Notes: generated from the sequence alone by a model not told the origin. A DNA stretch of 5,973 bases from an uncultured Anaerosacchariphilus sp. (GCA_934373375.1 CAKROP010000142.1:1-5973), one strand, 5' to 3'. Positions 1 to 5,961 are shown, numbered from the stretch's first letter. Numbers and translations are program-made.

Positions 1-113
1 ATTCGCATCTGACCGGCCAACTCGGACCCAAGGGTCCTCAAACAGGGCCTCCTTCAGATGCTGCCAGCCTGCTCGTCCCTACGGAAAATCAGCTAACGTT
101 TCCGTGGTGGTAT
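1..113 (-). repeat. Degenerate, left-truncated copy of an intergenic repeat element
   Basis: The reverse complement of positions 1-84 aligns along its length with positions 214-295 of the neighbouring element. Bases 66-84 are a perfect 19-base inverted match to 214-232, and bases 61-65 match 234-238 after a one-base bulge. Similarity continues with only a few small indels to the window edge. Beyond 84 the match goes on ungapped but weaker to about 113, where it fades before the terminal repeat of the other copy. This is therefore an older or decayed copy in opposite orientation, cut by the left edge of the window. No coding potential is evident. It may extend upstream of the window. Confidence 0.75.
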
Positions 114-168
114 TTATTTGTCTCGGCTGGGATGAAGGTTATCGAGTAATCTGTGAAAACGTATATCC

Positions 169-359
169 CTGTGGGAAGATGGAAGGTCCCCTGTGGGAAT
201 GGTAGCGTATTCCCCGTAGGGACGAGCAGGCTAGGCAGCGCCCGAAGGAGCCTTTGTTTGAGGGCGAAGCCCGAGTTAGGCGGTCGGGCGCGAATAAGCC
301 GCCTGCGAGGAGTAGGGAAATGCGCGTATTCCCACAGGGGACCTTCCATCTTCCCGCAG
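169..359 (+). repeat. MITE-like palindromic intergenic element with 28-bp terminal inverted repeats
   Basis: Bases 173-200 and 328-355 are perfect 28-base inverted complements. Pairing extends outward through 169-172 with 356-359 (one G-T pair), giving an element of about 190 bp. Internally there is a small GGGC-GAA-GCCC hairpin (262-272) and an AGGCGG/CCGCCT stem (278-283 with 299-304). GCGTATTCCC occurs as a direct repeat at 205-214 and 324-333. There is no transposase inside. The structure fits a non-autonomous miniature transposable element or a dispersed structured repeat. The second, inverted copy at 1-113 shows that the sequence is repetitive. The hexamer GTATAT lies on both sides (161-166 and 368-373), but not tight against the repeats, so a target-site duplication is not established. 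The family could not be named. Confidence 0.75.
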
Positions 360-416
360 TACACAATGTATATTTCCCCTCACATCTTCATAAGATCAAA
401 CAATCGGATAACGCAC

Positions 417-425
417 GGATGTGAT
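417..425 (+). promoter_or_regulatory. Ribosome binding site fixing the start of the carboxypeptidase
   Basis: GGATGTGAT matches the anti-Shine-Dalgarno complement GGAGGTGAT at 8 of 9 positions. Its GGAGG-equivalent core ends 7 bases before the ATG at 429. This decides the start: the same frame is open upstream to 153, but that stretch lies in the repeat element and lacks any family similarity, whereas 429 begins a textbook signal peptide. Confidence 0.7.
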
Positions 426-428
426 ACT

Positions 429-1598
429 ATGAAAAAAATCCTGTCCCTTCTGGTAGCTCTTATTCTGGCGCTGCAATTTCCGGTGATATCGGCCTGGGCG
501 GAGGAAGCTCCGGCGGATACGCTGGGGATCTCGGCGCCTTCTGCGATCCTGATGGAAGCGTCCACCGGTACGGTGGTGCTGGAGAAAAACGCTCACGAGC
601 AGCTGCCGCCTGCCAGCGTGACGAAGGTGATGACGCTGTTACTTATTTTCGACGCCATTTCCCAGGGGAAAATCCATCTGGACGATACAGTGACCACCTC
701 GGAGTACGCCGCGTCCATGGGCGGTTCCCAGGTGTTTCTGGAGGCCGGTGAAACACAGAGCGTGGATACGATGATCAAGTGCATTTCCGTGGCTTCGGCC
801 AATGACGCGTCCGTGGCCATGGCCGAGTATGTGGCCGGGACGGAAAGCCTCTTTGTGGAAATGATGAATGAGCGCGCCAAGGGTCTGGGCATGAATGACA
901 CCCATTTCGTCAATTGCTGCGGCCTGGATACAGAGGGTCATGTGACCAGCGCCTACGACATCGCGCTGATGTCCCGGGAGTTGATTACGAAGTATCCGCA
1001 GATCCATAATTATTCGACCATCTGGATGGAAAATATTACCCACACCACGAAGCGCGGGACGGAAGAGTTCGGATTGACGAACACCAATAAGCTGATTCGC
1101 CAGTACCCCTATGCCACCGGCCTGAAAACAGGCTCCACCAGTCTGGCGAAGTTCTGTGTATCAGCCACGGCGGAAAAGGACGGCATCGAACTGATAGCCG
1201 TGATTATGGCAGCGCCCGACCCCAAAGGCCGGTTTGCGGACGCCACAGCCCTTCTGAATTATGGCTATGCCAAGTGTACTCTGTACCGGGATACGGACGA
1301 ACTGCCCCTGGTGACAGTGCCCGTGCGTGGTGGTGTGGAAGAGGAGGCGCAGGGAGAATACGGAGCCCCCTTTTCCTATCTGAGCACCACGGGTCAGGAC
1401 TTGACCGGAATCGAAAAAAAGTGGTATGCTAAGAGAGAAATTGAGGCTCCGGTAGAGAAAGGGCAGCAGATCGGAAGGCTGGTTTATTACCTGGACGGTG
1501 CGGAGCTTGGAAATGTGGAAATTACAGCAGCGAAAGCGATTGAGCGGGCGGATTACCTGCATTATGTGAAACAGAGTTTCGGCTGCTGGCTTTTGTAA
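429..1598 (+). CDS. dacF: D-alanyl-D-alanine carboxypeptidase, DacF-like (penicillin-binding protein, S11 family)
   Basis: A secreted or membrane-associated serine D,D-carboxypeptidase that removes the terminal D-Ala from peptidoglycan pentapeptides and so limits cross-linking outside the membrane. The 389-residue product starts with a signal peptide: MKK, a hydrophobic core at 4-20, and an AWA cleavage site before residue 25. All three penicillin-binding motifs are present and correctly ordered: SVTK (S63 nucleophile, K66), SAN (123-125) and KTG (233-235). A PBP5-type beta-rich C-terminal domain follows from about residue 285. The length equals that of Bacillus DacF as I recall it. The C-terminus is short and has no clear membrane helix; anchoring may use an amphipathic tail. 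The start at 429 is set by the Shine-Dalgarno at 417-425. The next gene begins 66 bases downstream. Family assignment is firm; the dacF symbol (versus dacA or dacB) is by resemblance, and a sporulation role is not shown by context. Confidence 0.93.
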   Translation: MKKILSLLVALILALQFPVISAWAEEAPADTLGISAPSAILMEASTGTVVLEKNAHEQLPPASVTKVMTLLLIFDAISQGKIHLDDTVTTSEYAASMGGSQVFLEAGETQSVDTMIKCISVASANDASVAMAEYVAGTESLFVEMMNERAKGLGMNDTHFVNCCGLDTEGHVTSAYDIALMSRELITKYPQIHNYSTIWMENITHTTKRGTEEFGLTNTNKLIRQYPYATGLKTGSTSLAKFCVSATAEKDGIELIAVIMAAPDPKGRFADATALLNYGYAKCTLYRDTDELPLVTVPVRGGVEEEAQGEYGAPFSYLSTTGQDLTGIEKKWYAKREIEAPVEKGQQIGRLVYYLDGAELGNVEITAAKAIERADYLHYVKQSFGCWLL

Positions 1599-1602
1599 GG
1601 AA

Positions 1603-1629
1603 CGGCCCGGAACATGGATTTCCGGGGCG
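1603..1629 (+). other. GC-rich hairpin in the dacF-kinase gap
   Basis: Bases 1605-1612 (GCCCGGAA) pair with 1620-1628 (TTCCGGGGC) with one bulged G and a 7-base loop, beginning 5 bases after the dacF stop. No T-tract follows, so it is not a convincing intrinsic terminator. It could stabilise the dacF mRNA 3' end or partly attenuate read-through into the kinase gene. Confidence 0.35.
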
Positions 1630-1664
1630 TGAATTGATAAAGAGGAAGAAGGGAAGAGGTACAA

Positions 1665-3134
1665 ATGAATTTTCTGATTTTAGACGTGGGAACCTCAAGC
1701 ATGCGGGGCATTCTGTTCCGTGCAAATGGAGAGATGCTTCATACGGTGCAGAAGACCTATCAGGTCATCACCCTGGATCATGGCTGGGTGGAGCAGAATC
1801 CGCTGGATTTCAAGGATCATATGACGACGATTGTGAAGGAATCCGCTGCCTGGGCGGGGGAGCATGGGGAGACCATCGATGCAGTGGCGCTCACTTCCCA
1901 GCGTTCTTCGGTGATTCCGGTGGATGAGCATGGCAATCATCTGGGCAATGCGCAGATGTGGCAGGATAAGCGGACCGTGCCCATGTGTAAGGCCATGGAG
2001 AAGCATCACCGGGAGATCTTTGAGCTCTGCGGTTCCCGGGTGAATCCGGTATTCTCCGGCGCAAAAATGAAGTGGATGCGGCAGTATCAGCCGGATTTAT
2101 ATGAGAAGGCTTACAAGCTGACGGTGATCCCGGATTATCTGGTCTATCATATGACCGGAGAGTTCGCTACAGACTGGACCTACGGCAGCCGTTCCCTTCT
2201 GATGAACCTGAAGACCTGTCAGTGGGATGACCGGCTTCTGGAGCTTTTTGAGGTGGATAAGGAGAAGCTTTGTGAGCTTCACGCGCCGGGCAGCATTCTG
2301 GGACGGACCACGAAGGCATTTGCGGTGGAGACCGGGCTTCCCGAAGGTACGCCAGTCATCAGCGCGGGCGGCGATCAGCAGTGCGGTATGCTGGGTCAGG
2401 GCGTCGTAAAGGACGGCCAGGTGTCCCTGACCCTGGGAACAGGCGGCTTTCTTCTGACCACCTGCAAGGAAGTGCCGGAGCAGCTGGACTGGGATGTGGT
2501 CTGCAATGCGTCTTCGGCAGCGGGCAATTATATTCTGGAGGCCAATATGCTGACCTGCACCTCTGCCATGGAGTGGTGCAAGCGTAATTTCTTCCGGGAG
2601 GAGGCGGATTTCTACGGGAAGCTGGATGATATTCTGAATGGCATTCCGGCGGGATCCCACGGCTGTATGGCCCTGCCTTATTTCCAGGGCAGATCGACGC
2701 CGGACTGGAACAGTGAGGCTACGGCAGAGTTTGTGGGACTGACTCTCGGCACCACAAGAGAGGACATGCTGAAGGCGCTTCTGGAGGGCATCTGCATGGA
2801 GATAGGCAATAACATCGCATCCTTTGAGAAATATGTGCCGCTCCACAAGATTCTGATCAACGGCGGCCTCTCCAAATGCGAAACCTTTAACCAGATGCAG
2901 GCCGACATCTATGGCAAGCCGGTCATCCGCATGGACAACGCCGAAAGCACCGCCATCGGCGCCCTGATGGTAGCCACCGTCACCATGGGTGAATACGCCG
3001 ACGTGTCCGAAGCCTTCGAAAAAATCCGCGAGGGCACAGGAGCCAAAGAGTATACCGTGAATGCGGAAAAGCACGCGGTATATGAGAAACTGCGGGCGAA
3101 GATGAATGAGAGATATGTCCGGGAAAATGCGTAA
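1665..3134 (+). CDS. FGGY-family carbohydrate kinase, substrate unassigned
   Basis: A cytosolic ATP-dependent kinase of the FGGY (xylulokinase/glycerol kinase/LsrK) family, expected to phosphorylate a sugar or polyol. The 489-residue length is normal. The N-terminal phosphate-binding loop is DVGTSSMRG (7-15). A substrate-pocket-like MWQDKR lies at 98-103. GGDQQ (235-239) carries the expected catalytic base D237. SLTLGTGGF (254-262) is the second ATP-phosphate motif. The C-terminal domain has the family-typical ALPYFQGRSTPDW region (336-348) and the adenosine motif INGGLSKCETFNQ (398-410). The start is supported by an AGAGG-type Shine-Dalgarno about 5 bases upstream. No transporter, isomerase or aldolase gene is adjacent, so the substrate cannot be read from context; xylulose, glycerol, gluconate or AI-2-like substrates all remain possible. 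Codon choice in the last third (about 2840-3050) leans to GCC, ACC and GAA compared with the GAG-rich earlier part. Confidence 0.9.
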   Translation: MNFLILDVGTSSMRGILFRANGEMLHTVQKTYQVITLDHGWVEQNPLDFKDHMTTIVKESAAWAGEHGETIDAVALTSQRSSVIPVDEHGNHLGNAQMWQDKRTVPMCKAMEKHHREIFELCGSRVNPVFSGAKMKWMRQYQPDLYEKAYKLTVIPDYLVYHMTGEFATDWTYGSRSLLMNLKTCQWDDRLLELFEVDKEKLCELHAPGSILGRTTKAFAVETGLPEGTPVISAGGDQQCGMLGQGVVKDGQVSLTLGTGGFLLTTCKEVPEQLDWDVVCNASSAAGNYILEANMLTCTSAMEWCKRNFFREEADFYGKLDDILNGIPAGSHGCMALPYFQGRSTPDWNSEATAEFVGLTLGTTREDMLKALLEGICMEIGNNIASFEKYVPLHKILINGGLSKCETFNQMQADIYGKPVIRMDNAESTAIGALMVATVTMGEYADVSEAFEKIREGTGAKEYTVNAEKHAVYEKLRAKMNERYVRENA

Positions 3135-3145
3135 TTGCATAAAAC

Positions 3146-3158
3146 CACGCATTGCGTG
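3146..3158. promoter_or_regulatory. Perfect palindrome upstream of the HTH gene, possible operator
   Basis: CACGCA-T-TGCGTG is a 6+6 inverted repeat with a one-base centre. It lies 11 bases after the kinase stop and 20 bases before the HTH start. A small regulator often binds such a site in front of its own gene, but this copy is single and short. It also sits where the N-terminal codons of an ancestral, longer HTH protein would have been, so chance is a real alternative. Confidence 0.25.
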
Positions 3159-3178
3159 AAGTGTGAGAAAGTACAGGG

Positions 3179-3346
3179 ATGTCACGTAAGGAATTTTCCG
3201 AACATACGGGCATCCCTGTTCGTACATTGGAAGACTGGGAAGCAGGCAGACGCACACCACCGGAGTATATTCCGAGATTGCTGGGATATCAGTTAAAGTA
3301 TGAAAAATTGGTGAGAAAGAACGGTGGAGATGTGCGGCATGCGTGA
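3179..3346 (+). CDS. Short XRE-like helix-turn-helix protein, probably N-terminally truncated
   Basis: A 55-residue product. SRKEFSEHTG (2-11) followed by PVRTLEDWEAG (13-23) reads as the second and recognition helices of an XRE/Cro-type DNA-binding domain. The PPEYIPRLLGYQL tail (27-39) is typical of small Lachnospiraceae HTH proteins. The usual first helix is missing. Reading upstream in the same frame gives LREV, a TGA stop at 3164-3166, then ESTG directly before this ATG. A CGA-to-TGA change would explain that pattern and would restore a normal-looking REVRESTG N-terminus. The remaining start has only a weak GAGAAAG Shine-Dalgarno. The stop overlaps the next gene's start, so the two are translationally coupled by position. 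It may be an antitoxin or autoregulator, or a decaying pseudogene whose truncated product no longer folds. The domain call is from pattern recognition only. Confidence 0.65.
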   Translation: MSRKEFSEHTGIPVRTLEDWEAGRRTPPEYIPRLLGYQLKYEKLVRKNGGDVRHA

Positions 3347-3872
3347 ACAAGAGGGTAGAAATATTTCGGTTATCAGGGATGGGGATGGCAATAAGATTGT
3401 TGTAATAAACGATATTTTGTTTAAAGGAAAAAGAAGTGTAAACTGGGATGATGTAAGGGAATATTTAAAGCAGTTTGTTGGCGAAGTTTATCAGATTGCT
3501 GAAACGAAAGATATGATTTATATTGGTACAGATTTGCCGGATGAGTATACGGGTTCTGTTTATACGAAAAGATTAAAAGGGGCAAACGCAAAGGCAAAAG
3601 TTAATGCAGTACAGGGATTGCCTGAAATGATTGAGATAGCAACAAATGGTATTTTTGAAGGAAACCGAAAAGAAAAGCATATGCGTGATGCACGAAATGG
3701 TTGGTATCGTTATGATACAAGATTTGCGATGCCGGTGTATCAGGAAGGAGAAGTGGAGCGATATAATATATTTAAAGCACGATTGTTAATCAGACATGCT
3801 TCAAGTGGTAGAAAATATTTATATGATATTTTAGAAATAAAAAAAGAAACGAGCAAGTCTTGTCAGGCTTAA
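3339..3872 (+). CDS. AT-rich accessory protein resembling BECR/LPD3-type phage or polymorphic-toxin nuclease domains
   Basis: A 177-residue soluble protein with no signal peptide or membrane segment. Blocks that look conserved are MIYIGTDLPDEY (59-70), TKRLKGANAKAKVNA (76-90), GLPEMIEIATN (93-103), KHMRDARNGWYRYDTRFAMPV (113-133) and a terminal beta-hairpin-like LLIRHASSGRKYLYDILEIKKE (149-170). The ending, with a gap before YLYDI..IKKE, resembles the BECR fold (barnase/EndoU/colicin/RelE-like) and LPD3 domains of mobile-element proteins. H114, R116, R124 and R128 are conceivable active-site residues. This is recalled similarity, not a search result. The ATG at 3339 has GGTGGAG 9 bases upstream and overlaps the HTH stop; GTG at 3324 or ATG at 3330 are alternative starts. 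Base composition is unlike the neighbours: 14 of 60 GC at 3781-3840 against 43 of 60 at 4261-4320, which suggests horizontal acquisition. Paired with the HTH gene it could be the toxin of a toxin-antitoxin-like module; function is unproven. Confidence 0.75.
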   Translation: MREQEGRNISVIRDGDGNKIVVINDILFKGKRSVNWDDVREYLKQFVGEVYQIAETKDMIYIGTDLPDEYTGSVYTKRLKGANAKAKVNAVQGLPEMIEIATNGIFEGNRKEKHMRDARNGWYRYDTRFAMPVYQEGEVERYNIFKARLLIRHASSGRKYLYDILEIKKETSKSCQA

Positions 3873-3885
3873 GCCCTACCCAGTG

Positions 3886-4001
3886 AAAACCCGTCTCCTT
3901 TTTATTATATTCATGTTATTCGAAAAAGTCAAGCATAAAATAAAAGAAATATACAATCCCCTCGGTTCAACAGAGCTTACCGGACATAAAACCCGTTTCC
4001 T
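3886..4001. repeat. Pair of imperfect 14-base direct repeats in the intergenic gap
   Basis: AAAACCCGTCTCCT at 3886-3899 recurs as AAAACCCGTTTCCT at 3988-4001, matching at 13 of 14 positions, 102 bases apart. The surrounding 3873-4091 gap is AT-rich and has no convincing gene or terminator. The repeats could be a remnant of the insertion that brought the HTH/BECR-like pair, or regulatory sites, or chance. Confidence 0.35.
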
Positions 4002-4056
4002 AGTTCTGATCATAAGCTATTTCCCATAAAACGTCAAATCCCATTCCAGGATTCGT

Positions 4057-4085
4057 TTGCATTTCCCGGAGAAATATGGTAATCT
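4057..4085 (+). promoter_or_regulatory. Possible promoter for the metallophosphoesterase-scpA-scpB operon
   Basis: TTGCAT (4057-4062) and an extended -10-like TGG-TAATCT (4077-4085) are separated by 17 bases. Each hexamer matches the consensus at only 3 of 6 positions, but spacing and the TGN extension are right. A transcript would begin at about the ATG at 4092, which would make it leaderless. Confidence 0.3.
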
Positions 4086-4091
4086 AACAGC

Positions 4092-4895
4092 ATGTCTGAT
4101 TTTAAAATTTTTGAATACGAAATAAATACAGCAAAGCTTCCGGCCGGTTCTACTGGGCCGGTCTTTGTTATGCTTGCGGATCTGCATAACTTCTGCTATG
4201 GTGAAAGTAATGAGCGGCTGGCTGAGGCGATTTTCGCCCAGGAACCGGACGCGGTGCTGGTAGCGGGCGATCTGCCGGTGGGCAGACCGGGCGCGGATTT
4301 CACGCCGGCGCTGGAGCTGATAAGACGGCTCCGGGAGGGCGGACTTCCGATCTTCTATGGCAACGGCAACCATGAGTACCGCATGCGCCTGCACCCGGAG
4401 ATCTACGGAAGCATGTATACAGAATACACGGCGGCCCTTAGAGAGTACGGCGTGAAGCCTCTGGAAAATGAAAAGGTCTCCTTTTCCGCTAAGGGACTTG
4501 ACATGGACATCTACGGCTACGAGCTGCCCGAGTTCTATTATAAGAAATTTTGCAGAGCCATTTTCCACCAGGAGGATCTGGAGAAGGCCATCGGACGCCC
4601 CGATCCGGCCAGATTCAATATCCTGCTGGCCCACAACCCTATCTATTTCGACAGCTACGCCTGGTGGGGCGCGGATCTGACCGTATCCGGCCATCTGCAC
4701 GGCGGTATCATAAGGATTCCGGGCATCGGCGGGATCATCACGCCCCAGGCAAAATTATTTCCCAGATATGACGCGGGACAGTTTAAAAAGAATGGAAAGA
4801 ACCTGGTGGTGAGCCGGGGCCTGGGCACGCATACAGTGAATATACGGATCTTTAACCCGGCGGAGCTGTCGGTGATTCGTCTGAAGGGAGAATAA
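4092..4895 (+). CDS. Calcineurin-like metallophosphoesterase
   Basis: A two-metal phosphoesterase of the calcineurin-like superfamily, similar to the YkuE/YaeI-type branch. The 267-residue protein shows the metal-binding motifs in order: DLH (D30, H32), GD (59-60), GNGNHE (90-95), an isolated His in LLAHNP (H181) and GHLHGG (200-205). Unlike many branch members it has no N-terminal membrane helix, so it is probably cytosolic; its substrate cannot be told. The start at 4092 is the first in-frame ATG after a TAA at 4080, but the nearest GGAG (4068-4071) is about 20 bases away, too far for a normal ribosome binding site. It ends one base before the scpA start, and its last codons contain the scpA Shine-Dalgarno. 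The two genes are thus very probably co-transcribed and perhaps translationally coupled. Confidence 0.9.
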   Translation: MSDFKIFEYEINTAKLPAGSTGPVFVMLADLHNFCYGESNERLAEAIFAQEPDAVLVAGDLPVGRPGADFTPALELIRRLREGGLPIFYGNGNHEYRMRLHPEIYGSMYTEYTAALREYGVKPLENEKVSFSAKGLDMDIYGYELPEFYYKKFCRAIFHQEDLEKAIGRPDPARFNILLAHNPIYFDSYAWWGADLTVSGHLHGGIIRIPGIGGIITPQAKLFPRYDAGQFKKNGKNLVVSRGLGTHTVNIRIFNPAELSVIRLKGE

Positions 4896-4896
4896 C

Positions 4897-5685
4897 ATGG
4901 GCATTCCCGTGAAACTGCCTGCATTTGAGGGCCCCTTGGACCTTCTTCTGCATCTGATAGAAAGCAACAAAATCGATATCTACGATATCCCCATTGTGAC
5001 CATTACGGATCAGTATATGGAATACATCCGCGCCATGGAGAAAAAAGATCTGAACGTCATGAGCGAATTCCTGGTGATGGCGGCGACCCTGCTGGAGATT
5101 AAGGCGAAGATGCTTCTGCCCGCCGAGGTGGACGAAGAGGGCGAGGAGATCGACCCGAGAGCCGACCTGGTGGAGCGCCTGCTGGAGTACAAATTGTACA
5201 AATGTATGGCCGAGCAGTTGAAGGGACGTCAGGGAGAGGCAGAGCGGAGCCTCTATCGGGAGGCGGATATTCCCAAAGAAGTGACTGCCTACACGGCTCC
5301 CGTGGATCTGGACGAGCTCCTCGGCGATCTGACACTGGTTCGGTTAAATGAAGTGTTCCAGGCAATTTTACGCCGCACTGAGGACAAGATCGACCCCATT
5401 CGAAGCAAATTCGGTGAGATCGAGAAGGAAGAGGTCAGCCTGGAGGACAAGATGGTCTATGTGGAGGAGGAGCTTCTTCGGCACCCCCGCACCAGCTTCA
5501 GGGGCATCCTGAAGGCTTCCGGCAAGCATGGAAAAATGCAGGTCATCGTGACGTTTCTGGCCATTCTGGAGCTGATGAAGGTAGGAAAATTGAACGTAAA
5601 GCAGGATGACACCTTCGGAGAAATCTATATCGAAGCGGGAGACGCGCTTGGAGTGCCGTCAGAGCCTGCGAAGCAAGAGGAGTAA
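4897..5685 (+). CDS. scpA: Segregation and condensation protein A (ScpA)
   Basis: The kleisin subunit of the SMC-ScpA-ScpB condensin, which bridges the two SMC arms and compacts and segregates the chromosome on the nucleoid. The 262-residue length is normal. The family signature FEGPLDLLLHLI is at residues 10-21, followed by the DIYDIPI and QYMEYI helices of the SMC-neck-binding N-terminal domain. An acidic middle part with LLPAEVDEEGEE (about 73-84) leads to the ScpB-binding linker. The C-terminal winged helix, VTFLAILELMKVGKL (218-232) and GEIYIE, binds the SMC head. AAGGGAG lies 6 bases before the ATG, inside the 3' end of the phosphoesterase gene. The scpB start follows 3 bases after the stop, the usual scpAB order. 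No missing key residues are seen. Confidence 0.96.
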   Translation: MGIPVKLPAFEGPLDLLLHLIESNKIDIYDIPIVTITDQYMEYIRAMEKKDLNVMSEFLVMAATLLEIKAKMLLPAEVDEEGEEIDPRADLVERLLEYKLYKCMAEQLKGRQGEAERSLYREADIPKEVTAYTAPVDLDELLGDLTLVRLNEVFQAILRRTEDKIDPIRSKFGEIEKEEVSLEDKMVYVEEELLRHPRTSFRGILKASGKHGKMQVIVTFLAILELMKVGKLNVKQDDTFGEIYIEAGDALGVPSEPAKQEE

Positions 5686-5688
5686 AAC

Positions 5689-5961
5689 GTGGAAGAAAAG
5701 AGAACAGAAAGTGAAATCCGGGCGGCAGTGGAGGCCATACTGTTTGCCGCAGGGGATTCGGTGGAAAATGAACGGCTGGCGGAGGCGCTGGTACGCGAGG
5801 CGACGGAAGGGTCTCGGCCGGGGAGCGCGGTGAAGGCGTTCGAGGTCATCCGCGACACGATCGGGGAGCGGCCGGGCGCGTGGCAGGGGACGGCGTGGGG
5901 ACCGGAGCACGTCGATCTTTCGGCACTGAGCGTCGAGGAACTGCTGGAGCTGATGCGCTGA
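5689..5961 (+). CDS. scpB: Chimeric ORF: ScpB N-terminus fused in frame to a phage terminase small-subunit-like C-terminus
   Basis: The GTG start has AGGAG 6 bases upstream and lies 3 bases after scpA, exactly where scpB belongs. Residues 1-34, with IRAAVEAILFAAGD (10-23) and ENERLAEAL (26-34), match the first helix of the ScpB winged-helix domain. From about residue 35 ScpB similarity stops. The rest (VREATEG, then KAFEVIRDTIGERP at 49-62, ending HVDLSALSVEELLELMR) resembles the C-terminal part of small phage DNA-packaging proteins of gut Firmicute phages. ScpB normally runs about 180-200 residues; this ORF has 90. Base composition rises sharply (34 of 60 GC at 5701-5760, 45 of 60 at 5821-5880). 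The switch falls near 5773-5792. It cannot be a working ScpB. An assembly chimera is favoured over a real gene fusion. Confidence 0.75.
   Translation: MEEKRTESEIRAAVEAILFAAGDSVENERLAEALVREATEGSRPGSAVKAFEVIRDTIGERPGAWQGTAWGPEHVDLSALSVEELLELMR

Noticed and set aside
89..366. Small minus-strand ORFs across the 5' repeat
   Set aside because: Both follow the palindromic repeat, have no ribosome binding sites, and mirror the plus-strand translation of the same repeat.
153..428. N-terminal extension of the carboxypeptidase (92 extra residues)
   Set aside because: The stretch is translated repeat DNA. The ATG at 429 has a strong Shine-Dalgarno and begins a proper signal peptide.
1..428. CRISPR array
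   Set aside because: The repeats are two long inverted copies, not short regularly spaced direct repeats with unique spacers.
1603..1629. Intrinsic terminator after dacF
   Set aside because: The hairpin is plausible but no T-tract follows, so it is listed only as a hairpin.
2097..3350. 417-residue open frame on the minus strand
   Set aside because: It is antisense to the kinase, whose motifs are intact and ordered. The minus-strand translation shows no recognisable domain and no good ribosome binding site.
3866..3904. Terminator after the BECR-like gene
   Set aside because: The GGCTTAAGCC palindrome has no room for a loop and the T-run at 3899-3904 has no adjacent stem.
4017..4700. 227-residue open frame on the minus strand
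   Set aside because: It is antisense to the metallophosphoesterase, which has all its metal-binding motifs; low-stop GC-rich sequence explains it.
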